A stretch of DNA of 64,000 nucleotides from Oscillospiraceae bacterium (GTDB taxonomy: Bacteria > Bacillota > Clostridia > Oscillospirales > Ruminococcaceae). The notes beneath the pieces were generated by a model. The model was not told the DNA's origin, did no database searches, and saw nothing but the letters and a program-made list of their open reading frames with translations. A program made the position numbers and the translations under genes. Shown here piece by piece: positions 24,976 through 33,976 of this stretch (positions are counted from its first letter, which is position 1; the number at the start of each line of letters is the position of its first letter). The DNA is taken from the NCBI GenBank assembly GCA_021200775.1, contig JAJQGB010000007.1:62001-126000 (forward strand), written 5' to 3'.

Positions 24976-25005
24976 ACTGCCATTGAAGTGCCTCCAACAA
25001 AACTA

Positions 25006-25034
25006 TTGACAACTTAATCTCTCTGTGCTACAAT
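25006..25034 (+). promoter_or_regulatory. Promoter of ilvE
   Basis: TTGACA (25006-25011), 17 bp, TGC-TACAAT (25029-25034). Confidence 0.85.
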
Positions 25035-25072
25035 TTAATCAAATAGTACACTATAACAAGGAGTGGATACTG

Positions 25073-26140
25073 ATGCTTAACATTAAAATTGAGAAAACTA
25101 CAACACCGAAGAGAATCCCCGGAAAGGGCGAGCCTTTGGGGTTCGGACATATCTTTACCGACCACATGTTCATTATGAACTATGACGAGGGTCAGGGCTG
25201 GCACGACCCGAGAGTCGTTCCTTATCAGTCGATTTCTCTCGACCCGTCCGCAATGGTCTTCCACTATGGACAGACTATGTTTGAGGGCTTGAAGGCTTAT
25301 AAGGGCGCTGACGGCGAGGTCTATCTCTTCCGTCCCGACATGAACGCAAAGCGTGCAAACACCTCTAACCAGAGACTTTGCATCCCGGAAATTCCCGAGG
25401 AGGACTTCGTTCAGGCTATCAAGGCTGTTGTCGACGTCGACAGAGCATGGATTCCCGAGGATGAGGGCACCTCACTCTATATAAGACCTTTCGTAATCGC
25501 AACTGAGCCTCAGCTCGGCGTTTCACCGTCAACAAATTATCTCTTTATGGTAATTCTTTCCCCGTCAGGCGCTTATTATGAGAGCGGACTTGCTCCCGTC
25601 GGCATCTGGATTGAGGACGAGTATGTAAGAGCCGTCCGTGGCGGTATGGGATTTGCCAAGACCGGCGGTAACTATGCGGCTTCACTTGCGGCACAGGTCA
25701 AGGCTCACGACGACGGATATGCACAGGTTCTCTGGCTTGACGGCGTTGAGAGAAAGTACATCGAAGAAGTCGGCTCGATGAACATCTTTTTCAAAATCAA
25801 TGGCAAGGTTGTAACTCCTATGCTTAACGGCTCGATTCTCCCCGGCATCACCCGTAACTCGGTTCTCACTCTTTGCAGAGACTGGGACTATGAGGTTGAG
25901 GAGAGAAAGGTCTCTGTCGACGAACTCATCGAAGCGGCTCACACCGGCGCTCTGGAAGAAGTCTTCGGCACCGGCACTGCGGCGGTAATTTCTCCCGTCG
26001 GCAAGCTCAGATATGTTGATGAAGTCTTTGAAATCGGTGGAGGCAAGATAGGTGAACTCACCCAGCGCCTCTATGACGAAATCACCGGCATCCAGAGCGG
26101 CAAACTCGACGACCCGAGAGGGTGGAGACAGAAGGTATGA
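25073..26140 (+). CDS. ilvE: Branched-chain amino acid aminotransferase
   Basis: A 355-residue class IV PLP aminotransferase that interconverts leucine, isoleucine and valine with their 2-oxo acids. It shows [21 protein letters not shown], the PLP lysine in [11 protein letters not shown], then [10 protein letters not shown] and [12 protein letters not shown]. Length and motifs fit the long (BCAT type II) form. The ATG at 25073 follows AAGGAGTGG; the longer frame overlaps the promoter. It appears monocistronic, with a repeat copy starting on its stop codon. Confidence 0.95.
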   Translation: MLNIKIEKTTTPKRIPGKGEPLGFGHIFTDHMFIMNYDEGQGWHDPRVVPYQSISLDPSAMVFHYGQTMFEGLKAYKGADGEVYLFRPDMNAKRANTSNQRLCIPEIPEEDFVQAIKAVVDVDRAWIPEDEGTSLYIRPFVIATEPQLGVSPSTNYLFMVILSPSGAYYESGLAPVGIWIEDEYVRAVRGGMGFAKTGGNYAASLAAQVKAHDDGYAQVLWLDGVERKYIEEVGSMNIFFKINGKVVTPMLNGSILPGITRNSVLTLCRDWDYEVEERKVSVDELIEAAHTGALEEVFGTGTAAVISPVGKLRYVDEVFEIGGGKIGELTQRLYDEITGIQSGKLDDPRGWRQKV

Positions 26141-26276
26141 AACCCCTCAGTCTGCGCCTGCGGCGCATCCAGCTCCCCTTTCAGGGGAGCCTATCATTGC
26201 CTCTCTAAAAGCTTCTGATAGAATCAGAAAAAGCCTCCCCTGAAAGGGGAGGTGGCACGAAGTGCCGGAGGGGTTT
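26140..26276. repeat. Hairpin-rich MITE-like repeat, copy 6
   Basis: AAACCCCTC begins at the last base of the ilvE stop and GAGGGGTTT ends 17 bp before metY, giving clean 9-bp terminal inverted repeats. Hairpins: TGCGCC-TGC-GGCGCA, CTCCCCT/AGGGGAG twice, and GGCAC-GAA-GTGCC. Confidence 0.88.
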
Positions 26277-26293
26277 CCGGAAAGGAGACACAA

Positions 26294-27586
26294 ATGGCAA
26301 AAAGAACCAGAGACATCGAAACCTCCTGTGTTCAGGGCGGGTATACGCCGGGGAACGGGGAGCCGAGACAGATTCCTATCATACAGTCCACTACATTTAA
26401 ATATAGCACCGGTGAGGATATGGGCAAGCTCTTCGACCTTGAAGCGAACGGCTACTTCTACTCCCGGCTTCAGAACCCGACCTGTGATATGGTTGCGGCG
26501 AAAATCTGCGAGATGGAGGGCGGAACCGCCGCAATGCTGACTTCTTCCGGTCAGGCGGCAAGCTTCTACTCGGTCTTCAACATCGCATCACAGGGCGACC
26601 ATGTCGTTGCGGAGTCGTCAATCTATGGCGGCACGTTCAATCTTTTCTCAGTTACAATGAAGAGAATGGGCATCGACTTCACATTCGTTGCTCCCGACTG
26701 CTCCGATGAAGAGCTCGAAGCGGCTTTCAAGCCGAACACGAAGGCTGTTTTCGGCGAGACTATCGCCAATCCGGCTCTGAGAGTCTTAGATATCGAGAGA
26801 TTTGCTAATGCGGCTCACCGCCACGGAGTTCCGCTGATTGTCGACAACACCTTTGCGACCCCGGTTAATTGCAGACCATTCGAGTGGGGAGCGGACATCG
26901 TAACACACTCGACCACTAAATATATGGACGGTCACGGTTCGGCTGTCGGCGGTTGCATAGTAGATTCCGGCAACTTCGACTGGATGGCTCATGCGGACAA
27001 GTTCCCCGGGCTCACAACTCCCGACGAGAGCTACCACGGCATCACCTATGCCGAGAGATTTGGCAACGAGGGCGCATTCATCACGAAAGCGACTGCCCAG
27101 CTTATGAGAGATTTCGGCTCGACGCCTTCTCCCCAGAGCGCATATCTTCTGAATCTAGGGCTCGAAAGCCTCCACGTCAGAATGAAGCGCCACTGCGAGA
27201 ATGCGATGGCGGTTGCGAAGTACCTCCAGACCGACGACAGAATTTCCTGGATAATCTACCCCGACCTGGAGGGCGACCAGGACTATGAGCTTTGTAAGAA
27301 ATATCTCCCGAACGGCTCCTGCGGAGTCATCAGCTTCGGCGTCAAGGGCGGAAGAACTGCCGCCGAGAGCTTCATGCGTGGTCTTAAACTCGCCGCCATC
27401 GAAACCCACGTCGCCGACGCAAGAACCTGCTGTCTCCATCCCGCCAGCACCACCCACCGCCAGATGAATGAGGAAGAACTCATTGCGGCAGGCGTGCCCA
27501 GCGATTTGGTTCGCTTCTCATGCGGACTTGAAAGCGCTGAAGATCTGATTGCGGATATTAAGCAGGCGCTAGATAATATCGCGTAA
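26294..27586 (+). CDS. metY: O-acetylhomoserine sulfhydrylase (MetY type)
   Basis: A 430-residue Cys/Met-metabolism PLP enzyme that makes homocysteine from O-acetylhomoserine and sulfide. Features include Y-S-R-L-Q-N-P-T near 65, G-Q-A-A and S-S-I-Y-G-G-T-F-N-L-F, V-D-N-T-F-A-T-P, the PLP lysine in H-S-T-T-K-Y-M-D-G-H-G, and C-L-H-P-A-S-T-T-H. The 430-residue length and N-terminal motif favour the sulfhydrylase over the cystathionine enzymes. The ATG at 26294 follows GGAAAGGAG. The adjacent metA would supply its substrate, but metA carries a nonsense codon. Confidence 0.9.
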   Translation: MAKRTRDIETSCVQGGYTPGNGEPRQIPIIQSTTFKYSTGEDMGKLFDLEANGYFYSRLQNPTCDMVAAKICEMEGGTAAMLTSSGQAASFYSVFNIASQGDHVVAESSIYGGTFNLFSVTMKRMGIDFTFVAPDCSDEELEAAFKPNTKAVFGETIANPALRVLDIERFANAAHRHGVPLIVDNTFATPVNCRPFEWGADIVTHSTTKYMDGHGSAVGGCIVDSGNFDWMAHADKFPGLTTPDESYHGITYAERFGNEGAFITKATAQLMRDFGSTPSPQSAYLLNLGLESLHVRMKRHCENAMAVAKYLQTDDRISWIIYPDLEGDQDYELCKKYLPNGSCGVISFGVKGGRTAAESFMRGLKLAAIETHVADARTCCLHPASTTHRQMNEEELIAAGVPSDLVRFSCGLESAEDLIADIKQALDNIA

Positions 27587-27733
27587 ACCCCTCAGTCAGC
27601 TACGCTGACAGCTCCCCTTTCAGGGGAGCCTTAGTTTAGCGCAGTTATGGCTCCCCTGTTAAGGGGAGCTGTCAGCCGTAGGCTGACTGAGAGGTGCGCC
27701 GACCGAAGGGAGGCGCTGTCGCCGAAGGCGACA
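27585..27733. repeat. Hairpin-rich MITE-like repeat, copy 7, extended
   Basis: Starts AAACCCCTC in the metY stop codon. Core hairpins CAGC-TAC-GCTG and CAGCC-GTA-GGCTG are both intact despite different sequences. The extension has GCGCCGACC/GGGAGGCGC and GTCGCC-GAA-GGCGAC. It separates metY from metA. Confidence 0.85.
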
Positions 27734-27756
27734 CATTATTTGAAAGGAGAAATCTG

Positions 27757-28674
27757 ATGCCAATAAGAATCCCGAACTCGCTTCCGGCGGCGAAGACGCT
27801 TCAAGACGAGAACATCTTTATAATGCCGGAGACCCGGGCTTCTACGCAGGACATCCGTCCCTTGCGGATTCTCCTTCTTAACCTCATGCCGACGAAAATC
27901 GAGACGGAAACCCAGTTCGCGCGGCTCTTGGGAAACACTCCTTTGCAGGTCGAAATCGAGCTTATGCACACCGTTTCCCACCAGTCGAAGAATATTTCGC
28001 AGGAGCATTTGCTTTCGTTTTACAAAACTTTCGACGAGATAAAAAAATCCCGCTATGACGGGATGGTGATAACCGGTGCGCCGGTCGAGCAGATGGACTT
28101 TGAGGATGTTGAGTACTGGGGCGAGCTCTGCGAGATTTTTGAATGGTCGAAGACCCATGTGCACTCCACATTCCACATCTGCTGGGCGGCTCAGGCGGGA
28201 CTTTACTACCACTTCGGCGTCCCCAAAAAATAGCTTCCGGAAAAGCTTTTCGGCGTTTTCCCGCATCGGGTCAGCTATAAAAACCCGATTCTCTTCCGTG
28301 GCTTCGATGACGTTTTCTACGCCCCACATTCGAGAAATTCGACGGTTGACATACACGATGTTGAGAAAATCCCCGAACTCAAAATCCTTGCCGCAAGCGA
28401 CGAGGCGGGGCTTTATGCCTGCATGACCGCCGAGGGCAAGCAGATTTTCGTCACCGGACACTCCGAGTACGACCCGGACACCCTGTCTAGGGAGTATTTC
28501 CGGGATAAAGAAAAGGGCTTGGATATCCAGATCCCCAAAAACTATTTCCCCCACGACGACCCAACCCAGCCGCCAATGGTAAAATGGCGAGCCCACGCCA
28601 ACCTCCTGTTCTCAAACTGGCTCAATTACTTCGTCTATCAGACCACGCCGTTTGATGTGGAGGAGATTGGGTAG
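27757..28674 (+). pseudogene. metA: metA (homoserine O-acyltransferase) with in-frame amber stop
   Basis: The 305-codon frame encodes a MetA-family homoserine O-acetyl/succinyltransferase along its full length, but codon 159 (28231-28233) is TAG. Both sides are in the same frame, so this is a substitution, not a frameshift. The neighbourhood K-K-stop-L-P-E-K-L-F-G matches the family's K-x-E-L-P-E-K, implying GAG to TAG. The 158-residue product keeps the nucleophile Cys142 (H-I-C-W) but lacks the catalytic His235 and Glu237 (T-G-H-S-E-Y-D), which stand at the canonical positions downstream. A GAAAGGAG ribosome site is intact, so the mutation looks recent. A sequence error or readthrough is also possible. 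Confidence 0.88.
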
Positions 28675-28683
28675 AACTTTCCC

Positions 28684-28729
28684 TTTACATTTCCCCAAAA
28701 ATCTGCTATCATATAAGGTAGCAGATTTT
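28684..28729 (+). terminator. Terminator hairpin of metA overlapping a promoter
   Basis: AAAATCTGCTA (28698-28708) pairs with TAGCAGATTTT (28719-28729), ending in T's. A promoter for the next gene, TTTACA (28684-28689), 17 bp, TATCAT (28707-28712), overlaps it, with the -10 in the stem and loop. Confidence 0.75.
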
Positions 28730-28758
28730 CGGTTTATTTGGACTTACTTGGAGCGGAT

Positions 28759-31236
28759 ATGAACGAGGGTAAAGGCAAAATCAAATACAAATTAATTCTG
28801 ACGGCTTGCGTGGCGGTCTTGCTTGCTGTGCTTATTTTTGTGACTTGCCTGGCGCAGAACTGGGTCAGCTTCCACGCTTTGGAAATCACCGTTTCGTCGC
28901 TCGTTACCGATTCTGTCGGGTCGACAGACCAGGAGCCGGTGCGGTTCTCCATCGACTGCGGTTTCTATTCGAGCACACAGCGGCTTTACCTTAGCTCTTC
29001 GGCGAAGAACGGGCTGGAAGTTGTCGACATTCTCTATACTACCGACGGCTCGGAGCCGCAGACTTCCGGTGAGAGCTACTCCGGCGGAATCACACTTTCC
29101 GTCAAGGACAGCGAGGAGTGTATTCTATACACAATCAGAGCCTGCGCCGTCTATTCGGATGGGAGCTGTTCCGAAACCGTCACCAGAAGCTACTTTTTGG
29201 GAGCAAACATCGACGAACGGTTCGACTGTCTCGTATTTTCGATTTCAATCGACCCGGATTACCTATATAATTATGAGGATGGAATTTTTATCGCCGGAAA
29301 GATGCGTGACGACTACTTAGCCACCGACCCTGAGGGCGACATCGAGCCGACAGACCCTGCCAACTGGAACCAGAGCGGAATGGAGGGCGAGCGCCCGGCA
29401 TACGTCGAGGTCTATGAGTACGACGGCACCTGCGTCATCTCTCAGGCTTGCGGGCTGAGAATTTACGGCGGATGGAGCCGCTCAAACAGCCAGAAAAATT
29501 TGAGATTATACGCCCGTGAGGAGTACGACCCCGAAAACGACCGGTTCAGATACGAATTCTTCACTGACGAAACGGACGTGAACGGCGACAAAATCAAGTC
29601 CTACAACAAGATTTCCCTCCGTGCGGGCGCAAACGACAACGGATATCTGTTCGAGCGTGACGAGGTTGTCTCGTCTTTGGCGGACGACGCCGGCTTGGAC
29701 GCCAAGAACTGCCGTGCGGCGGCTGTCTTCCTCAATGGCGAGTACTACGGATTCGCCTGGGTTCAGGACGTCTATTCGGAGGACTGGCTCGACCACCAGT
29801 ATGCTGTCGAGCAGGGAACATGGGACATCTTAGAAGGTTGCGAGTACATGATTACTGAGGGCAACAATGACGACCGGTTTGAAGAAGCGAAGAGCGACTG
29901 GGAGACGGTTCAGGCGTATGCCTATAAGGATTTGACCGACGACGAGATTTTCGCCGAGTTCGAGGAGCTTGTCGACATCGACAACATGCTGACATACTAC
30001 GCCCTTTGCGCCTATGTCGGCAACAGCGACTGGCCCAACAATAACTACAAGGTATACAGATTTGTTTCGGGGGACACGAGCCTATCCTCAGAGGACGAGG
30101 TTTTCGACGGAAAATGGCGGTTCCTCATCTACGACAGCGACTTCGCTCTGGGGCTCTACGGGTCGAGCTTCTTTGAGTACAATATAAAAGACCTGTTCGA
30201 CGAAACCTATTTCGGGCTTTTCCCCGAGGATTGGTACGACGACGTCCACGACGAGGGCGAGAAGTATACGAGAAGCGACCTTCTGATTTCGCTGTGCAAG
30301 CGGGATGACATTAAAGAAAAATTCGTCAATATTCTCTGCGACATCATGAACTGGTACTGCGATTCGGACAAGGTTTCGGACGAGCTCGACACCCTCAACG
30401 CCGAGCGTCTCCACGAGATTGTCGAAGCCGGCGAGGCGGGGACAACCTCCACATGGAGCATTTCGAGCGAGCTTGAAAACGCAAAAGAGTGGATAACCGG
30501 CAGACCCTACTCCGCCAAGACCCAGATTACAGCGATTTTCCCGGAGTACGATTCAAAATCCACCTACTATGTCCGGATTGTGACTTCCGACTACGCCGAA
30601 ATCACTTATAATACTGCCAGAATCGACCCGGGCGACGAATACACCTTCAGCGGCTACTACTTCGACGGGACTTCACAGATTCTATCATGCCAACCGGTCG
30701 ACGGCTACAAGTTTGAGTACTGGGAGATTAACGGCGAGATTGTCTACGACGAAACGGTCGAAGTTTCGAGCGAAATCTACGGCGACAACATAAAAATCAG
30801 CCTTACCTGCTCCTGCGACACGGCAGGCTTACGGATTTCCGAGGTCTGCTATAAGGGAAGCTATCAGGACTACGTCACCATCAAGAATTACGGCGAGGAG
30901 ACTGTTTCTCTTGCCGGGTTCACCGTTTCCGACGGAACCTACGCCTACACCATCACCTCCGGCACTCTTGCTTCCGGCGAGGAGATGAAGCTCGTCTGCG
31001 AGAATTATCTTAGGGATGACGCCGTGGGACTCGTCCAGCTGAGCTTCAACTTCAGCGAATTTGAAACGGTTACCCTCACAGACGCCACCGGCGAACTGGT
31101 TTCGGAGGTCTACCTCCGTGACGCCGCCAAGAACTCGGCACTTATGTATGACGAACTTTCGGATAGCTATGTCCAGTTCACGCCCTACCCGAAGACAAGA
31201 ACGCTGGAGGCGGAACTGCCGACACGTTGGTGGTGA
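28759..31236 (+). CDS. CotH-kinase-domain membrane/surface protein with LTD tail
   Basis: An 825-residue protein. A membrane segment (about 12-35) serves as anchor or uncleaved signal. A chitobiase C-terminal-like domain (CHB_HEX_C, with Y-T-T-D-G-S-E-P) comes next. A CotH-family kinase-like domain (about 200-480) follows, with R-I-Y-G-G-W-S-R, L-R-A-G-A-N-D-N-G, N-G-E-Y-Y-G-F-A-W and W-R-F-L-I-Y-D-S-D. The C-terminus has a Gly-rich beta module and a lamin-tail domain (L-R-I-S-E-V-C-Y, V-T-I-K-N-Y-G). CotH proteins phosphorylate spore-coat proteins in Bacillus; secreted multi-domain versions in gut Clostridia have unknown targets. Start at the ATG at 28759 after GGAG. Confidence 0.85.
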   Translation: MNEGKGKIKYKLILTACVAVLLAVLIFVTCLAQNWVSFHALEITVSSLVTDSVGSTDQEPVRFSIDCGFYSSTQRLYLSSSAKNGLEVVDILYTTDGSEPQTSGESYSGGITLSVKDSEECILYTIRACAVYSDGSCSETVTRSYFLGANIDERFDCLVFSISIDPDYLYNYEDGIFIAGKMRDDYLATDPEGDIEPTDPANWNQSGMEGERPAYVEVYEYDGTCVISQACGLRIYGGWSRSNSQKNLRLYAREEYDPENDRFRYEFFTDETDVNGDKIKSYNKISLRAGANDNGYLFERDEVVSSLADDAGLDAKNCRAAAVFLNGEYYGFAWVQDVYSEDWLDHQYAVEQGTWDILEGCEYMITEGNNDDRFEEAKSDWETVQAYAYKDLTDDEIFAEFEELVDIDNMLTYYALCAYVGNSDWPNNNYKVYRFVSGDTSLSSEDEVFDGKWRFLIYDSDFALGLYGSSFFEYNIKDLFDETYFGLFPEDWYDDVHDEGEKYTRSDLLISLCKRDDIKEKFVNILCDIMNWYCDSDKVSDELDTLNAERLHEIVEAGEAGTTSTWSISSELENAKEWITGRPYSAKTQITAIFPEYDSKSTYYVRIVTSDYAEITYNTARIDPGDEYTFSGYYFDGTSQILSCQPVDGYKFEYWEINGEIVYDETVEVSSEIYGDNIKISLTCSCDTAGLRISEVCYKGSYQDYVTIKNYGEETVSLAGFTVSDGTYAYTITSGTLASGEEMKLVCENYLRDDAVGLVQLSFNFSEFETVTLTDATGELVSEVYLRDAAKNSALMYDELSDSYVQFTPYPKTRTLEAELPTRWW

Positions 31237-31339
31237 GGTCGGCTCCGACGGCTGGTGCCGTCTTGCCGAAGGCAAGTCGTTTTCTCGCCTCCCATCGTTG
31301 AATATGATTTACAAATAATTTGAAAGGAGACATCCAATC

Positions 31340-32203
31340 ATGCCTAATAAAATTATCATAACCTGCGACTCAACCTGTGATTTAAGTCCGGAGCTTTATC
31401 GGAAGTATGAGATAGTTCCTGTTCCTCTTGGGGTGATTCTGGGAGAAGAACTCCGCAAGGACGGCGTGGATGTCAAGGCGCCGGAGATTTTCGAGTATGT
31501 CGACAAGACGGGAAATCTCCCGAAGACTTCTGCCGTTTCGGTCGACGAGTATACGAGAATCTTCAAGAAGTACGTCGACAAAGGCTCTGACGTCGTCCAC
31601 ATCAATATTTCCAGCGAGTTTTCCTCCTGCTATCAGAACGCCTGCATCGCCGCAGAGGAGTTCCCGGGGCACGTCTACCCGATTGATTCGAGAAATCTCT
31701 CGACCGGCTCGGGACACCTTGCAATCAGGGCTCGGACTCTTGCCGACGACGAGCTCACTGCGCCGGAAATTGCGGCCAGAATCAACGAGATGAAGGATCG
31801 CCTTGACGTAAGCTTCGTTTTGCAGACGCTTACATACCTTCAGAAGGGCGGAAGGTGCAGTGGAGTGACCGCTTTCGGGGCAAATCTTCTGAAAATCCGC
31901 CCGGAAATTATCGTCCAGGACGGCAATATGGTTGTCGGGAAGAAATACCGTGGCGACATGGAGAAGACGATTCTGAACTACGTCCGTGGACGCCTTGAAG
32001 GCAGAACCGACATCGACACCCACCGGATTTTCATCACCCACTCCTACGTCCCGCACGCAATCGTCGACAAGGTAAGAGACTTGATAAAGGAGCTTCAGCC
32101 GTTCGACGACTCGGCAATTCTGGAAACCTTCGCCGGTTGCACCGTCTCCTGCCACTGCGGACCGTATACCCTCGGGGTGCTGTTCTTTAAGAAGAAGCAA
32201 TAA
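31340..32203 (+). CDS. DegV/FakB-family fatty-acid-binding protein
   Basis: A 287-residue DegV-domain protein. These proteins (FakB) hold a fatty acid for phosphorylation by the kinase FakA. N-terminal I-I-T-C-D-S-T-C-D-L, then K-T-S-A-V-S-V-D-E-Y, N-I-S-S-E-F-S-S-C-Y-Q-N-A, and D-S-R-N-L-S-T-G-S-G define the ligand-binding half. L-Q-K-G-G-R-C-S-G marks the second domain. GAAAGGAG precedes the ATG. No fakA is nearby. The 103-bp upstream gap has small hairpins related to the repeat family (about 31237-31275). Confidence 0.92.
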   Translation: MPNKIIITCDSTCDLSPELYRKYEIVPVPLGVILGEELRKDGVDVKAPEIFEYVDKTGNLPKTSAVSVDEYTRIFKKYVDKGSDVVHINISSEFSSCYQNACIAAEEFPGHVYPIDSRNLSTGSGHLAIRARTLADDELTAPEIAARINEMKDRLDVSFVLQTLTYLQKGGRCSGVTAFGANLLKIRPEIIVQDGNMVVGKKYRGDMEKTILNYVRGRLEGRTDIDTHRIFITHSYVPHAIVDKVRDLIKELQPFDDSAILETFAGCTVSCHCGPYTLGVLFFKKKQ

Positions 32204-32238
32204 GAAATAACACAACAAAGGGAGCAATAATCTCGTAA

Positions 32239-33843
32239 ATGTTCAAACGCAACTTAAATTACGTCAAAAATATTGCCTTGCCGGCGCTGATATTCAGCTT
32301 TATTGCGGGTACCATCACCGGCGGGTTTATCGTTCTGTATCGGTTTGCGGCGAATAAAGTCATAAATCTGTCTGAAAACGTCTACTCGGTTGTCCGGGAG
32401 AAGCCGGTGCTCGTCATTCCGGCGATTGCGGTTTTGGGAGCGATGGCGGCGATTCTCGCTTTCGTCTACAAGCAGACGCCGAACCTTAAAGGCGGCGGAA
32501 TCCCGACGGCTATCGGAATCCTCAGAGGCGGAATCCGGTTCAACTGGATTAAGAACCTTATCGGAGTAACCTTGGCTTCGCTTTCGACATTCTTTGTGGG
32601 AGTGCCTTTAGGAAGCGAAGGACCGAGCGTCCAGATTGGTACCGCCATAGGTCGTGGAACCGTCAAGACCCTTGCCAAGAAGGACCAGGCGTGGGACAGG
32701 TACGTTATGACCGGCGGCGCCTGCGCCGGATTCACTGCGGCGACAAACGCCCCGATTGCCGGAATCATGTTCGCAATCGAGGAGGCTCACCAGAGAATCA
32801 GCCCGATGATTATAATGACTGCGTTCTCGTCGGTCATGTTCTCGTCAATCACCGTCCGGTGGATGTGCCCGCTTCTTGGAATGGAAGCCGACATGTTCCC
32901 GGGGATTTCCGAACTTGTCCTGGAAATCAGCAACTCACAGCTCTGGGTAATCGCCATCTGTGCCATTGTCGTCGGGTTTATGTCGGTAGTTTTCCTGAGA
33001 TACTTCAAGGTGATGAGAAGGTTTATTGGTGAGACTCTGTCGGCGATGAGTTTACGGCTCAAAATCTTTATAGTCTTCATGCTGACTTTTGCGTTCGGAC
33101 TGATTTCCTATGACTTCATCTCGACCGGACACGATTTGGTTGACAGTTTGCTTGAAGGCAATGTTATCTGGTATATAATTCTGGCGATTCTTTTGTATAG
33201 GGCGACGATGCTTCTTGCGGCGAACAACACCGGTATCAACGGCGGTATGTTCGTCCCGATAATCGCCCTCAGCGCACTTGTCGCTTCGCTCGTTGCGAAA
33301 GTTGCCGTCGGAGCAGGCTGGATTGGCTCGGAGTACTACAGCACGATTGTTATTTTGGGAATCACAGCCGGCATCTCCGGCATGATGAAGTGCCCGCTTA
33401 CGGCGATGGTCTTCTCGATTGAAGCCTTAGGCTGCTCCGGGAACATTCTCCCGGTAATATTGGCGGCGGCGCTTTCCTACATAGTTACAGAAGCTATGGG
33501 CGCCGAGTCCATCAACGAAGAGGTCGTTGCGGGACGTATCAGAGAGATTAATTACGGAAAAGTCCCGAAGGTCATAGATACATTTGTAACCGTCGGCAAA
33601 AACACATTTGCCGTCGGAAAGCAAATCCGGGATATCTTCTGGCCTCAGAATCTGTTTGTGTTGTCCGTCAAGCACGGCGAACTCGCCGGCGCCGAGGTAG
33701 ACAGCCACGGCGACAACACCCTCCAGGAGGGCGACATCCTCCACGTCCGGTATATGACGTATGACAACTCCGCCACGAAAGAGGAACTCTACGCCATCGT
33801 TGGGGAGCAGAAGATTGAATCACGCAGGGCGGTGGATGTTTAA
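32239..33843 (+). CDS. ClC-family chloride/proton transporter with TrkA-C domain
   Basis: A 534-residue ClC protein with about ten hydrophobic segments. Selectivity motifs are G-G-G-I-P (variant of GSGIP), G-S-E-G-P with the gating glutamate (variant of GREGP), and G-I-N-G-G-M-F-V-P. An A-I-E-E near 190 could be the proton glutamate, so an exchanger is more likely than a channel. The soluble C-terminus (about 450-534) is a TrkA-C ligand-binding domain. It probably shares an mRNA with the DegV gene 35 bp upstream. The ribosome site is weak (GGGAGC, 12 bases away). Confidence 0.92.
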   Translation: MFKRNLNYVKNIALPALIFSFIAGTITGGFIVLYRFAANKVINLSENVYSVVREKPVLVIPAIAVLGAMAAILAFVYKQTPNLKGGGIPTAIGILRGGIRFNWIKNLIGVTLASLSTFFVGVPLGSEGPSVQIGTAIGRGTVKTLAKKDQAWDRYVMTGGACAGFTAATNAPIAGIMFAIEEAHQRISPMIIMTAFSSVMFSSITVRWMCPLLGMEADMFPGISELVLEISNSQLWVIAICAIVVGFMSVVFLRYFKVMRRFIGETLSAMSLRLKIFIVFMLTFAFGLISYDFISTGHDLVDSLLEGNVIWYIILAILLYRATMLLAANNTGINGGMFVPIIALSALVASLVAKVAVGAGWIGSEYYSTIVILGITAGISGMMKCPLTAMVFSIEALGCSGNILPVILAAALSYIVTEAMGAESINEEVVAGRIREINYGKVPKVIDTFVTVGKNTFAVGKQIRDIFWPQNLFVLSVKHGELAGAEVDSHGDNTLQEGDILHVRYMTYDNSATKEELYAIVGEQKIESRRAVDV

Positions 33844-33893
33844 TTCGCCAATTCTCGCCCCGTTCCGCTAAAGAAGATTGTGCAAAAAATACT

Positions 33894-33922
33894 TTGATTT
33901 AGACCGCACATTGTGCTATACT
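33894..33922 (+). promoter_or_regulatory. Promoter of the antiporter gene
   Basis: TTGATT (33894-33899), 17 bp, extended -10 TGC-TATACT (33917-33922). Confidence 0.75.
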
Positions 33923-33976
33923 TGATAGCTGATCAGAAAAAACTCTTTAATTTTCAGGAAAGAAGTGGGTCAAAAA

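Noticed and set aside
28231-28233. Amber codon reassignment or pyrrolysine
   Set aside because: TAG ends other intact genes in the window (gltX, second ATPase), and the site corresponds to a plain Glu in the family.
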